From contig CAJVZC010000008.1 in assembly GCA_913019935.1 (NCBI GenBank), forward strand, positions 1 through 42,931: 42,931 nucleotides of DNA, in the 5' to 3' direction. Of the stretch, positions 33,100 through 41,862 are shown in pieces; within the stretch, counting starts at the first letter, position 1; every line of letters starts with the position of its first letter. Source of the DNA: an uncultured Methylococcales bacterium (lineage in GTDB: Bacteria > Pseudomonadota > Gammaproteobacteria > Methylococcales > Methylomonadaceae). The translations under genes and the position numbers were made by a program. The notes beneath the pieces were generated by a model that made no database searches, was not told where the DNA came from, and worked only from the letters and a program-made list of their open reading frames with translations.

Positions 33100-33176
33100 G
33101 TCCCCGTAGCATAACTGGATAATGCAGACCCCTCCTAAGGGTCAGATTAGAGGTTCGAATCCTCTCGGGGACGCCA
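33100..33176 (+). tRNA. tRNA-Arg (anticodon CCU)
   Basis: A full 77-nt cloverleaf with CCA encoded. The acceptor stem is GTCCCCG/CGGGGAC, the D stem GCAT/ATGC, the anticodon stem GACCC/GGGTC with loop CTCCTAA (anticodon CCT), the variable loop AGATT and the T stem AGAGG/CCTCT with TTCGAAT. All stems pair without mismatch. It reads AGG codons. It stands alone. I saw no duplicated 3' end nearby that would mark an integrated element. Confidence 0.98.
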
Positions 33177-33349
33177 TAAGTTGTGATGTTAGGACGGGTG
33201 TTGTGAACAGGAGCATGCCGATGGAGAAGCAAGTTTCTTCCTTAGTCGTTTTCCATAGCGGTTATGAGTAAGCGATAGGGTGTCTTGATTGTTTAGCTAT
33301 AACGGGGTCGATACTGAGTGTTATAGGGGTCTTTTATTGCGAGTGAATT

Positions 33350-34006
33350 ATGTTACCTACCGCCGTTATTTTTGACTTAGACGGAACCTTGTTAGACACC
33401 GAGCGATTGTACAGTTTAGCAACGCAAGAACTGATTGATCCCTATGGAAAAACATTTGATTTGACGCTTAAAAGAAAGGTGATGGGCGGCGATGCCCGCG
33501 TTGGTGCAGCCTTAGTTATTGAAAGTCTTGACTTGCCTTTTTCGGTTGATGTTTTTTTAAATAAAAGAGCTGTAATACTTGAAAAGTTATTGGCCAATAC
33601 ACAAGAGATTCCGGGTGCTGGAGAGTTCTTATATGAACTCAATAGACAAGGAGTGCCTTTAGCATTAGCAACCAGTTCTAGCAAAGCATTGTGCCAATTG
33701 AAGCTGTGTCGGCATCGGTGGAAAACACTTTTTAGTGAGATAGTTTGTGGTGATAATCCGAATTTAAGAAATCCTAAGCCGGCCCCTGATATCTTTCTGA
33801 TGGCCGCGCGTGGATTGGCCCAAAGGCCTTGCGATTGTCTGGTATTTGAAGACTCAGTGAGTGGTGTTGCCGCTGCTGTGGCCGCCGGAATGACCGTTGT
33901 TGCAATTGACAGCCCTTATGTTGAGCGTGATGATTTAAAAGAGGCGAAAGTCATTATAGAAAACTACCGACAATGCAGTACTTTATTTGATTCATTAATA
34001 AGGTAA
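33350..34006 (+). CDS. HAD-superfamily phosphatase, beta-phosphoglucomutase/GS1-like
   Basis: A 218-aa HAD hydrolase of subfamily IA. Motif I is DLDGTLLDTE with nucleophile Asp9 and Asp11. Motif II is ALATSSSK, motif III includes NPKPAPDIFL, and motif IV is VFEDSVSGV. The helical cap between residues 15 and 85 is of the phosphoglucomutase or sugar-phosphatase type. Substrate is not readable. It begins 173 bp after the tRNA and appears monocistronic. Confidence 0.85.
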   Translation: MLPTAVIFDLDGTLLDTERLYSLATQELIDPYGKTFDLTLKRKVMGGDARVGAALVIESLDLPFSVDVFLNKRAVILEKLLANTQEIPGAGEFLYELNRQGVPLALATSSSKALCQLKLCRHRWKTLFSEIVCGDNPNLRNPKPAPDIFLMAARGLAQRPCDCLVFEDSVSGVAAAVAAGMTVVAIDSPYVERDDLKEAKVIIENYRQCSTLFDSLIR

Positions 34007-34248
34007 TACTGATAACGTCTAAAAGTAATTGTTTAGGGTGGTTATCATGAAGAAATATAATCCATATTTTGTCGGGTAGGTGAGGGCTTGGTGCGTTAGC
34101 CTTGATATAACGGATTGGATAATGAATTCTTTGTTAAACATTCGGTTATAGCGACAAAGGTTTTTTGAGGGCATGTGCTATGGTGTTGTACGGTTGATTG
34201 ACGCCGCTAAAATTTGAAATTAAATGATTTTATGGGGGATGATCTAGG

Positions 34249-34254
34249 TATAAT
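34249..34254 (+). promoter_or_regulatory. Putative -10 element for dnaB
   Basis: TATAAT lies 30 bp before the dnaB start in the 277-bp gap after the HAD gene. No well-placed -35 is seen. No ORF or other element was recognised in the rest of that gap (34007-34248). Confidence 0.45.
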
Positions 34255-34283
34255 TTTTTTATCGATTGAATTAAAAATAAAAT

Positions 34284-35678
34284 ATGGCTGATAAAAATTT
34301 ATTTAGCAATGAATCTGTTGTTGAATCATTAAAAGTTCCACCTAATTCAATTCAAGCAGAGCAAGCTGTCTTGGGTGGCCTCATGTTAGATAATGAAGGC
34401 TGGGATAAGGTTGCGGAAAATGTAACGGAGGAAGACTTTTATCGCAAAGAACACCGCTATATTTTTCGGGCAATTAGTCAATTAGCTTCAAAGATGGAGC
34501 CTGTTGATGTGGTCACAGTGTCGGAAATGCTCGAAACCATGGGTGAAATTGACACGGTGGGTGGCTTGGCCTATGTCGGTATGCTGGCCAAAGATACACC
34601 AACGGCAGCTAATATCGACTCCTATGCAAAGATTGTTCGTGACCGCTCAGTCCTTCGGCAATTAGTCCATGTAGGGACGACCATTTCGGGTTCGGTCTTT
34701 AATCCTGATGGCCAAGAAACATCACAATTATTGGAAAATGCGGAACGGCAGGTTTTTGAGATAGCCGAGCAACAACAGCGTGGTAAGAGTGGTTTTATTC
34801 CTGTTCGTTCGCTGTTAGCCAAGGCGGTAGATAAGATAGAAAGCCTTTACGAGCAAGATAACCCTATTACAGGGGTGAGTACTGGGTTTACTGACTTCGA
34901 TGAAATGACTTCAGGACTGCAAGCCGCTGACCTGGTGATTGTTGCGGGTCGACCGTCAATGGGTAAAACAACCTTTGCGATGAATCTGGCTGAAAATGTT
35001 GCCATTAAGGCAAAAAAACCCGTTGCGGTTTTTAGTATGGAGATGCCCGGTGACCAGCTTGCGATGCGAATGATGTCTTCTTTGGGGCGCATTGATCAAC
35101 ATAAAGTACGCACCGGAAAGTTGGATGATGATGAATGGCCGAGAATGACATCGGCTATTAATTTGTTAGCGGAGACACAGCTTTTTATTGATGATACGCC
35201 CGCTTTAACCCCAACAGAAGTTCGTTCAAGGTCTCGTCGACTGATGCGAGAACACGGTCAATTAGGTTTAATTGTCCTTGATTATTTGCAATTAATGCAG
35301 TCGCCGTCAAGCGGTGAAAACCGAACGCAACAGATTTCAGATATTTCACGTAATTTAAAAGCACTCGCAAAAGAGTTAAATGTACCGGTAGTTGCACTCT
35401 CCCAGTTAAATCGAAACTTGGAGCAACGGCCCAACAAACGGCCCGTTATGTCTGACTTAAGAGAATCAGGCAGTATTGAGCAAGATGCAGATGTGATCGT
35501 CTTTATATATCGCGACGAGGTTTACAATGAGGACAGCGCGGATAAAGGGGTTGCGGAAATTATTATTGGTAAGCAGCGTAACGGTCCAATTGGGACTTCG
35601 CGGTTAACTTTTCTGGGTCAATATACTCGGTTTGAAAATTATACGGGGTATCAATATGACAATGAGGGGTATGAATGA
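34284..35678 (+). CDS. dnaB: Replicative DNA helicase DnaB
   Basis: A 464-aa DnaB, the hexameric helicase that unwinds DNA at the replication fork. The N-terminal domain (PPNSIQAEQAVLGGLMLDN) interacts with primase. The RecA-type domain has Walker A GRPSMGKTT at 222-230, Walker B around LIVLDYLQLM, and MSDLRESGSIEQDADVI near the C-terminus. No intein is present. In many gammaproteobacteria dnaB directly follows rplI; here it heads dnaB-alr-radA and lies upstream of the ribosomal cluster. The alr start overlaps its stop (ATGA). Confidence 0.96.
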   Translation: MADKNLFSNESVVESLKVPPNSIQAEQAVLGGLMLDNEGWDKVAENVTEEDFYRKEHRYIFRAISQLASKMEPVDVVTVSEMLETMGEIDTVGGLAYVGMLAKDTPTAANIDSYAKIVRDRSVLRQLVHVGTTISGSVFNPDGQETSQLLENAERQVFEIAEQQQRGKSGFIPVRSLLAKAVDKIESLYEQDNPITGVSTGFTDFDEMTSGLQAADLVIVAGRPSMGKTTFAMNLAENVAIKAKKPVAVFSMEMPGDQLAMRMMSSLGRIDQHKVRTGKLDDDEWPRMTSAINLLAETQLFIDDTPALTPTEVRSRSRRLMREHGQLGLIVLDYLQLMQSPSSGENRTQQISDISRNLKALAKELNVPVVALSQLNRNLEQRPNKRPVMSDLRESGSIEQDADVIVFIYRDEVYNEDSADKGVAEIIIGKQRNGPIGTSRLTFLGQYTRFENYTGYQYDNEGYE

Positions 35679-36784
35679 CCCCAGTTACTTATGGCGTTTT
35701 GGATTTGACAGCGTTGCGTCATAACTTAACACGAGTGAGAACATTGGGTGGTAGGGCAAGGGTTTTAGCAGTCATTAAGGCCAATGCCTATGGTCATGGG
35801 TTAATAACAGTGGCTAGGGCATTAGCATCGGCGGATGGCTTGGCTGTTGCCAGAGTTCATGAAGCGATTGAATTAAAGCAAGCGGGTATAACTTCGCGTA
35901 TTGTCGTGTTAGAAGGTTTTAGTTCGGTGGATGAATTAAACCTTCTTATTGCTCATGACATTGAGGCGGTTGTTCACAATGACCAGCAAGTGAGATGGTT
36001 AGAAAATTGTTCTGAGATTGACGCTATTACCGTGTGGCTGAAATTAGATACGGGTATGAATCGGTTAGGATTCTGTGTCAATAATTTTCAGGCGGCATAT
36101 CAGTGTTTAAGTGATTGCTCAGTGGTTAGATCAAAGATGATCTTGATGACTCACTTGGCCAATGCTGATTCAATTGGTGATGCCATGACAACACGGCAAA
36201 TTAACCGATTTAATAGCACTGTGCAGGGCTTGAGCGGTGAGAAAAGTATTGCAAATTCAGCAGGTATTTTAGCGTGGAAGGACTCTTGTGTCGATTGGGT
36301 TCGCCCGGGGTGCATGTTGTTTGGTGCCTCTCCTTTTTCGGATAAAGATTCGTGCTTTTTTAATCTTAAACCGGTTATGGGGTTTTATTCGCGATTGATT
36401 GCTGTGAAAAAAGTGCAGAAAGGTGAGGCTATTGGCTATGGTGGACAATGGCGGTGTAAGAAGGCAACGCTATTAGGAGTGGTTGGTGCCGGGTATGGCG
36501 ATGGCTATCCGCGTCATGTTCCTTCAGGAACACCCGTTTTAGTTAATGGTGTTCGGGTGCCATTGATTGGTCGAGTTTCTATGGATATGTTAACGGTTGA
36601 TTTAGCGGATTGTTCTGATGCTGTTGTGGGTGACCCCGTTACCTTGTGGGGCGTTAAGTCATTATTAGTGGAAGAAATTGCCAGGTATGCTGACACCATC
36701 CCATATACGTTATTGTGTGGGATCACCCAGCGTGTTCAGTTCCTAAAGAATGTCGATAATGCGCTTAGCATTAATGACGATTAA
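35675..36784 (+). CDS. alr: Alanine racemase
   Basis: A 369-aa PLP-dependent racemase that makes D-alanine for peptidoglycan. The PLP lysine is Lys35 in AVIKANAYGHG, the second catalytic base is the Tyr in IGYGGQW (about residue 253), and the substrate-carboxylate Arg precedes PGCMLFG. The C-terminal beta domain has VGAGYGDGYPR and GRVSMDML. It overlaps dnaB by 4 bp and is 19 bp from radA, forming one transcription unit. The dnaB-alr order is common in gammaproteobacteria. Confidence 0.95.
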   Translation: MTPVTYGVLDLTALRHNLTRVRTLGGRARVLAVIKANAYGHGLITVARALASADGLAVARVHEAIELKQAGITSRIVVLEGFSSVDELNLLIAHDIEAVVHNDQQVRWLENCSEIDAITVWLKLDTGMNRLGFCVNNFQAAYQCLSDCSVVRSKMILMTHLANADSIGDAMTTRQINRFNSTVQGLSGEKSIANSAGILAWKDSCVDWVRPGCMLFGASPFSDKDSCFFNLKPVMGFYSRLIAVKKVQKGEAIGYGGQWRCKKATLLGVVGAGYGDGYPRHVPSGTPVLVNGVRVPLIGRVSMDMLTVDLADCSDAVVGDPVTLWGVKSLLVEEIARYADTIPYTLLCGITQRVQFLKNVDNALSINDD

Positions 36785-36803
36785 CGGTTGTTTTCCAGTT
36801 AAG

Positions 36804-38174
36804 ATGGCTAAGCAAAAAATAATTTTTCAATGTACTGAGTGTGGCTCTCGCTGTTCTAAATGGGCAGGGCAGTGCTCAGGTTGTACCCAGTGGAATACTT
36901 TGGTTGAGGTGATTGATGAAGGGTTGCCTACAGCAAGTCGGTTCTCAGGTTTTGCAGGCAGTGCTGGTCAGCAAGGTGTTATTAGTCTTTCTGAAGTTAG
37001 TGCTGATGAAGTAGCGCGTTTTTCCAGTGGGCTTAATGAATTAGACCGTGTATTAGGCGGAGGAATGGTTCCGGGCTCTGCGGTTTTGATTGGTGGAGAC
37101 CCTGGTATTGGTAAGTCAACATTGTTGTTACAGGCTATGGTTGCATTAAGCCAACAACTAAAGACGCTATATATAACGGGTGAGGAATCTATTCAGCAAT
37201 TGAGTCTACGTTCTCAGCGATTGCAGTTAGAAAGTGATCAATTACAGGTGTTGTCTGAAACCGCATTGAGTCGAATTTTTGCCGTTGCGCAAGAATTGCA
37301 GCCCAAGGTGATTGTGATTGATTCTATACAAACGGTTTATACCGATCAATTGCAGTCAGCCCCAGGCGCTGTTGGCCAAGTCAGAGAGTGTGCGGCACAA
37401 TTGGTGCGTTTTGCAAAGCAAACACAAACAACCATTTTTCTGGTTGGACACGTGACCAAAGATGGGGCCTTAGCCGGGCCGCGAGTACTTGAGCATATGG
37501 TTGACAGTGTGTTGTATTTTGAAGGCGATGCAGGGAGTCGGCATCGAATTATTCGAGCGATTAAAAATCGTTTCGGGGCTGTTAATGAGCTCGGTGTTTT
37601 TGTTATGACTGAAACAGGTCTTCAAGAAGTTAAAAATCCATCGGCTATTTTTTTGTCACGTCATGACAGTGAGGTTTCGGGAAGTGTAGTGACCGTGACT
37701 CGGGAAGGTAGTCGACCCATGTTGATTGAGGTTCAGGCCTTAGTGGATGAGAGCCATGCGGGTAATCCGCGCCGAGTTGCATTGGGGATGGAGCAAAATA
37801 GACTGGCAATGTTGTTAGCTGTATTGCATCGTCACGGCGGTGTTTCTATGGTGCATCAAGATGTTTTTGTTAATGTGGTTGGCGGTGTCCGCATCACTGA
37901 GACAGCGGGAGATTTAGCCGTTTTGATGGCGATTTTGTCAAGTTTTAGGGCTAAGCCGATTCCCAAAACCTGGATGGTGTTTGGTGAAATAGGGTTAGCT
38001 GGAGAAATCAGGCCGGTGCAAAATGGCGAGGAGCGTTTGCGAGAAGCCAGTAAGCAAGGGTTTAATAAAGCCATTATCCCGCGTGCAAACGCACCTAAGA
38101 TGTTTGATTCTGCACTCGAAATTGTTCTTGTTTCTACGCTGGAAGAGGCGTTATCTGCATTGATTCAAGATTAG
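36804..38174 (+). CDS. radA: DNA repair protein RadA
   Basis: A 456-aa RadA (Sms). The zinc finger uses Cys10, Cys13, Cys24 and Cys27 (CTECG and CSGC). Walker A is GDPGIGKST at 98-106, the family motif KNRFG is present in RAIKNRFGAVNELG, and the C-terminal part is Lon-protease-like (AMLLAVLHRHGG). It is a helicase that extends recombination intermediates. ATG 36804 is chosen because it gives the standard N-terminus just before the zinc finger; an upstream in-frame start would overlap alr. Tail-to-tail 4-bp overlap with the CorC-type gene. Confidence 0.94.
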   Translation: MAKQKIIFQCTECGSRCSKWAGQCSGCTQWNTLVEVIDEGLPTASRFSGFAGSAGQQGVISLSEVSADEVARFSSGLNELDRVLGGGMVPGSAVLIGGDPGIGKSTLLLQAMVALSQQLKTLYITGEESIQQLSLRSQRLQLESDQLQVLSETALSRIFAVAQELQPKVIVIDSIQTVYTDQLQSAPGAVGQVRECAAQLVRFAKQTQTTIFLVGHVTKDGALAGPRVLEHMVDSVLYFEGDAGSRHRIIRAIKNRFGAVNELGVFVMTETGLQEVKNPSAIFLSRHDSEVSGSVVTVTREGSRPMLIEVQALVDESHAGNPRRVALGMEQNRLAMLLAVLHRHGGVSMVHQDVFVNVVGGVRITETAGDLAVLMAILSSFRAKPIPKTWMVFGEIGLAGEIRPVQNGEERLREASKQGFNKAIIPRANAPKMFDSALEIVLVSTLEEALSALIQD

Positions 38175-39415
38175 TTTTTCGATAGGAATTTGACTTGGGT
38201 GATTAGATTCTCATCACGTTTAATGATCTCGATGGTATGGCCGTGCAGGCGTAAACTAGTGCCAGGTTCTGGAATGGTTTCCATAAAATCAATAATGAGT
38301 CCATTGAGCGTTTTCGGACCTTCGGTTGGAAGAGACCAAGTGGTAATGCGATTTAACTCGCGGATAGTGATTGAGCCATCGACTTGACGGCTACCATCCT
38401 TGTTAAGGATGACTTCCATGGGTTTAGCCGTAATCTCGCTGATTAATTCATGGAGCAAATCATATTGAGTGACTAGGCCTTGGACGTCACCATATTCATC
38501 GACAACCAGAGCGAGTTCTAGTTTCTCATTTTTGAAGTTATGGATTTGTGCATGAAGCGGCGTGGTGTTGGGAATAAAGTAGGGCTTAGTTAGGTTTTTG
38601 CTGATGGTTTTAAGGCAAAAATCATGGCTGTACGTGTGAGCAATTATCGTTTTTAAATGAATGATACCAATCACATTGTCGATGCTTTTTTTGAAAACCG
38701 GTAGTCTTGAGCTTGGCGATGTTCTAATTTGTTTGATAATTGTTTTAATCGGGTCGTCTAAATCAATGCCATTAATTTCATTTCGAGGTGTCATGATGTC
38801 TTCAACAGATGCTGATTCTAAATCTAGAATACCGAGAAGCATTTTTTTATAACGTTCAGGAAGTGCGGTATTTGCTTCAGAAACAATGCTTTTTAATTCT
38901 TCCGTATCTAATTGCATTTCGTTATTAGGTTGGTTTCTTATTCCTAATGCTAGCAATAAAGTATTAGCAATCAAGTTGATTACCCAGACTAAGGGGTAAA
39001 ATATTTTGAGTAACGGGGTGTATATACAAGCGGCAAAAAAGGCCAGTGATTGTGGTTTTATGGTCGCGAATGTTTTAGGTGTTACTTCTGCAAAAATGAG
39101 GATAATAGCCGTCAATAAGAGTGTTGCAAAGGCAATCCCTGGCTCCCCGTATAGTCGAAGTGCGATGAGTGTAGCCACCGAAGAGGCCAGAATGTTGACA
39201 AAATTATTGCCAAGTAGAATTAAACCGATTAATCGATCGGGGTTGTTCAGTAGTTTTTGTGTTCGTGCAGCACCAGGATGGTTTTTTTTTGCTAAATGTT
39301 TAAGTCGGTAGCGATTGATTGTCATCAAAGCCGTTTCAGAGCCTGAAAAGAACGCGGAGAAAACAATTAAAGCAAAAAGAAGTGAAAAGAGGTAGCTCAG
39401 GGGTATGTCGTTCAA
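38171..39415 (-). CDS. CNNM/CBS membrane protein, CorC-HlyC (YfjD) family
   Basis: A 414-aa protein. The DUF21/CNNM membrane domain (residues 1-175) starts LSYLFSLLFALIVFSAFFSG followed by SETALMTINRYRLKHLAKK. Two CBS domains follow (about 195-320; VEDIMTPRNEINGIDLDD is the start of the first). A CorC_HlyC transporter-associated domain lies at about 335-410. This layout fits YfjD-type proteins, tied to Mg2+ or Co2+ export. It is the only minus-strand gene between dnaB-alr-radA and the ribosomal cluster. It is well placed for cotranscription with nothing. Confidence 0.88.
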   Translation of the reverse strand: MNDIPLSYLFSLLFALIVFSAFFSGSETALMTINRYRLKHLAKKNHPGAARTQKLLNNPDRLIGLILLGNNFVNILASSVATLIALRLYGEPGIAFATLLLTAIILIFAEVTPKTFATIKPQSLAFFAACIYTPLLKIFYPLVWVINLIANTLLLALGIRNQPNNEMQLDTEELKSIVSEANTALPERYKKMLLGILDLESASVEDIMTPRNEINGIDLDDPIKTIIKQIRTSPSSRLPVFKKSIDNVIGIIHLKTIIAHTYSHDFCLKTISKNLTKPYFIPNTTPLHAQIHNFKNEKLELALVVDEYGDVQGLVTQYDLLHELISEITAKPMEVILNKDGSRQVDGSITIRELNRITTWSLPTEGPKTLNGLIIDFMETIPEPGTSLRLHGHTIEIIKRDENLITQVKFLSKN

Positions 39416-39609
39416 GGATGTCTGGGTAAAAGAGTTAAGTTGCTATCTAGTTTCTATGATTAGTGATTTTTGTCAAGTTTATTACTGAAATTAGGGTTGA
39501 ATTTCTTAATTCGTGGGTCAGGATAAACAATTTAAAAGGTGTTTAAATTGACGGTGGCTTGTGAGGAACTGTAAAAAAAGACAGGGGAAAGTGGCTAAGG
39601 CCGTATAGC

Positions 39610-39639
39610 TTGTGGTGTTGGGAGTATTTATAGTATAAT
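39610..39639 (+). promoter_or_regulatory. Sigma-70 promoter for the rpsF cluster
   Basis: TTGTGG (39610-39615), 18-bp spacer, TATAAT (39634-39639). Transcription from about 39646 gives a leader of roughly 64 nt that contains the hairpin described next. The rest of the gap 39416-39609 shows nothing else I can support. Confidence 0.65.
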
Positions 39640-39659
39640 TGAACGTTTAACTTTAACCA

Positions 39660-39704
39660 CCTTGCTCCATCATCACTAGATGAGGGGCTACTAACCGAAA
39701 GGAG
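39660..39704 (+). promoter_or_regulatory. Candidate S6:S18 autoregulatory leader of rpsF
   Basis: GCTCC-A-TCATC (39664-39674) pairs with GATGA-GGGGC (39679-39688), ten pairs with one T-G and one bulged A, around the loop ACTA. An outer stem, CCTT (39660-39663) with AAGG (39699-39702), closes an asymmetric loop TACTAACCGA on the 3' side that contains CCG. The S6:S18 leader motif known from bacterial rpsF mRNAs also has a hairpin with a bulged CCG that mimics the 16S site. AAGG is part of the rpsF Shine-Dalgarno AAGGAG, so pairing would block translation. Confidence 0.6.
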
Positions 39705-39709
39705 AAAAA

Positions 39710-40144
39710 ATGCGACATTATGAAATTGTCTTTTTAGTGCACCCAGACCAAAGCGGTCAAGTGTCAGCGATGGTAACACGCTATACAGCAACCATTGAAG
39801 CAGCATCAGGAAAAGTTCATCGTTTAGAAGATTGGGGCCGCCGTCATTTAGCTTATCCAATTAACAAAATTCACAAAGCACATTATGTGTTGATGAATGT
39901 TGAGTGTGATCAAGCTACATTGGAAGAGCTAGAAAGTGGCTTCCGCTTTAACGATGCTATTTTAAGAAGTTTAACCTTGGTAAAAGATTCTGCTATTACT
40001 GATCCTTCACCTATTGCCAGTTCAATAGAAGAAGAAAAGAAAGCGGCGCAGAGAACACCCGTCAGTGAGGCGCCTAGTAAGCCTGCAGCTGAAGTAACCC
40101 CAAAATCTGTGGAAAAAGAACAGGACAAATCTAATGAGAGCTAA
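39710..40144 (+). CDS. rpsF: 30S ribosomal protein S6
   Basis: A 144-aa S6 beginning [18 protein letters not shown], with [16 protein letters not shown] typical of the family. The C-terminal tail (about 105-144) is an extended Glu/Lys/Pro/Ser-rich stretch, longer than in E. coli (131-135 aa) and likely disordered. S6 binds S18 on the 30S platform. It heads rpsF-rpsR-DUF2232-rplI. A strong AAGGAG precedes the start, inside the candidate autoregulatory leader. The rpsR start overlaps its end. Confidence 0.95.
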   Translation: MRHYEIVFLVHPDQSGQVSAMVTRYTATIEAASGKVHRLEDWGRRHLAYPINKIHKAHYVLMNVECDQATLEELESGFRFNDAILRSLTLVKDSAITDPSPIASSIEEEKKAAQRTPVSEAPSKPAAEVTPKSVEKEQDKSNES

Positions 40145-40394
40145 AAATAACAAACCAAGAAGTAATAATTCACGGCAGATGAAACGCAAAAGATTTTGTC
40201 GTTTTTCTTCAGAAGAAAATGTTGTAATTGACTATAAAGATCTGGACTTATTAGGTGAATATATTACCGAGACCGGAAAAATTGTTCCAAGTCGTATTAC
40301 GGGAACAGCAGCTAAATATCAACGTCAATTAGCGATCGCCGTCAAGCGGGCGCGTTTTATTGCCTTGATTCCTTACTGTGATGCACATAAGTAA
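40134..40394 (+). CDS. rpsR: 30S ribosomal protein S18
   Basis: An 86-aa S18; the core [39 protein letters not shown] and [15 protein letters not shown] is standard. The chosen start at 40134 overlaps rpsF by 11 bp and has AGGA eight bases before it, giving an N-terminal extension of about 15 basic and Asn-rich residues ([15 protein letters not shown]) before the usual start region. If the real start is ATG 40179, the protein is 71 aa and close to the usual 75. Confidence 0.93.
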   Translation: MRAKNNKPRSNNSRQMKRKRFCRFSSEENVVIDYKDLDLLGEYITETGKIVPSRITGTAAKYQRQLAIAVKRARFIALIPYCDAHK

Positions 40395-40420
40395 TCGTAG
40401 CGTTTAAAAAGGAACGTTGA

Positions 40421-41350
40421 GTGTATTTTTTAGCTGAATATATGATGAAGGGTCGTATGCAAGCCGTATTAATGGCGACGACTTTTGCATTGCTGTCTCT
40501 ATTGTTTCCGCCCATTACTGTATTGAGTTGTTGTGTTGTATCGTTAGTAACGTTACGGAAAGGGGTTTCGGAAGGGCTAATGGTTTTATTGCTAGCAGCG
40601 ACTCTTGGCGCTGTTTTCAGTATTTTTTTGGTAGATAATTTCTTGTTTGTTTTGGGTTATGGTCTGTTGATTTGGGTGCCTGTATGGCTTATATCAATTG
40701 TACTTTATGTGACTCGTAACCTAGCTAGAGCAATCGAAACGACGGTGTTATTGGGCGTTGTATCTGTTATTGGTTTTTATCTTTTAATATCAGATCCCGC
40801 TTTGTTTTGGGGTGAAACATTAACTAACCTCATAGCGCCAATGTTGTCTGAGGATAACAAACCAGAAATTTCTAGTGAGCAGTTGACACTTTCGATTCAA
40901 CAATTAGCACATTACATGACAGGAATGGTGGCAGCAGGGTATATATCAGGAGTCTTGTTAAGCGTTATTTTAGCAAGGTGGTGTCAAGCTATGTTGTCTA
41001 ACAGTGAAGGTTTTAAACAGGAATTTCTGGCATTAAAAACCCATAAGCGCGTAGCTAATGTTTTATTGGTTATTGTAGCTTGTGGCTTATTTGCTGAGAC
41101 CAGTACTGCAGAAATAGCGTGGAATATGATCGTGCCATTCTTTGTTTTGTATACTTTTGTTGGAATGGCCGTATTTCATGTCTTGCTGACAGCTAAAAGT
41201 AATTCTCGTACGATGGTATCCCTTTTTTATGGTTTTATGTTCATGTTTAGTTTTATAACGCCTCTTGTTTTTGTGCCAGTAGCCGTCACCGGTTTCAGTG
41301 ATAGCTGGTTAAATATGAGAGAAAAAATTTTAAATCAAACCAATGGTTAA
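40421..41350 (+). CDS. DUF2232 family membrane protein
   Basis: A 309-aa polytopic membrane protein with about eight hydrophobic helices, of the DUF2232 (YybS-like) family often placed between rpsR and rplI in gammaproteobacteria. The start is GTG 40421, preceded by AAGGA at a seven-base gap; the next ATG in frame is a few codons in. No catalytic residues are apparent and the function is unknown. The position inside a ribosomal protein cluster suggests shared regulation only. Confidence 0.8.
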   Translation: MYFLAEYMMKGRMQAVLMATTFALLSLLFPPITVLSCCVVSLVTLRKGVSEGLMVLLLAATLGAVFSIFLVDNFLFVLGYGLLIWVPVWLISIVLYVTRNLARAIETTVLLGVVSVIGFYLLISDPALFWGETLTNLIAPMLSEDNKPEISSEQLTLSIQQLAHYMTGMVAAGYISGVLLSVILARWCQAMLSNSEGFKQEFLALKTHKRVANVLLVIVACGLFAETSTAEIAWNMIVPFFVLYTFVGMAVFHVLLTAKSNSRTMVSLFYGFMFMFSFITPLVFVPVAVTGFSDSWLNMREKILNQTNG

Positions 41351-41366
41351 CAGTGTTGGTTTCTTA

Positions 41367-41385
41367 ACTCTATGGATCATAGAGT
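41367..41385. repeat. Perfect 8-bp hairpin before rplI
   Basis: ACTCTATG (41367-41374), loop GAT, CATAGAGT (41378-41385). It ends 21 bp before the rplI start and is not followed by a T-run, so it is not a usual terminator. It could be an RNA processing or stabilising element in the rpsF-rplI transcript. Confidence 0.55.
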
Positions 41386-41406
41386 AAAAGTTGAGAGGTT
41401 AAGAAA

Positions 41407-41853
41407 ATGGAAGTTATCCTTCTGGAAAAAATAGGTAAGTTAGGGTCTTTAGGTGATCGTGTTTCAATCAAGTCGGGTTATGCACGTAATTATTTAATTC
41501 CCCAAGGTAAGGCTGTTATTGCAACGAAAGCAAAAATTGCTGAATTTGAGCAGCGTCGCGCTGAACTTGAGAAAATAGAGGCTGAGAAATTAGCTGTTGA
41601 ACAAGCGCGTGCAGAAAAGATATCAGGTCTTGATATTTCGATTACCCAAAAAGCGGGTGAAGAGGGTCGGTTATTTGGCTCTGTTGGAACGCAAGATATT
41701 GCTGATGCAGTGACAGCAGCGGGTGTTGAAGTCTTTAAGCACGAAATACGCCTACCGGATGGTGTGATTCGCACTGTAGGTGATTATACGCTTGATATTA
41801 GTCTGCATTCAGATGTGGTCATCAGCATTGAAGTCAAAGTGGTTGCGGAATAA
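41407..41853 (+). CDS. rplI: 50S ribosomal protein L9
   Basis: A 148-aa L9 of normal length. The N-terminal RNA-binding domain starts [20 protein letters not shown] and contains [16 protein letters not shown] long connecting helix (about 45-75) and the C-terminal domain ([35 protein letters not shown]) follow. AGAGG stands before the start. It belongs to the rpsF cluster; hldD begins 9 bp after its stop. Confidence 0.96.
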   Translation: MEVILLEKIGKLGSLGDRVSIKSGYARNYLIPQGKAVIATKAKIAEFEQRRAELEKIEAEKLAVEQARAEKISGLDISITQKAGEEGRLFGSVGTQDIADAVTAAGVEVFKHEIRLPDGVIRTVGDYTLDISLHSDVVISIEVKVVAE

Positions 41854-41862
41854 CGCGTTGTA

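Noticed and set aside
33100-33349. tRNA-Arg as an integration site for a mobile element
   Set aside because: No integrase gene, no duplicated tRNA 3' end and only a normal HAD gene downstream.
39543-39860. 105-codon minus-strand ORF over the rpsF promoter and start
   Set aside because: It is antisense to rpsF and to its leader, has no ribosome binding site, and no recognisable domain.
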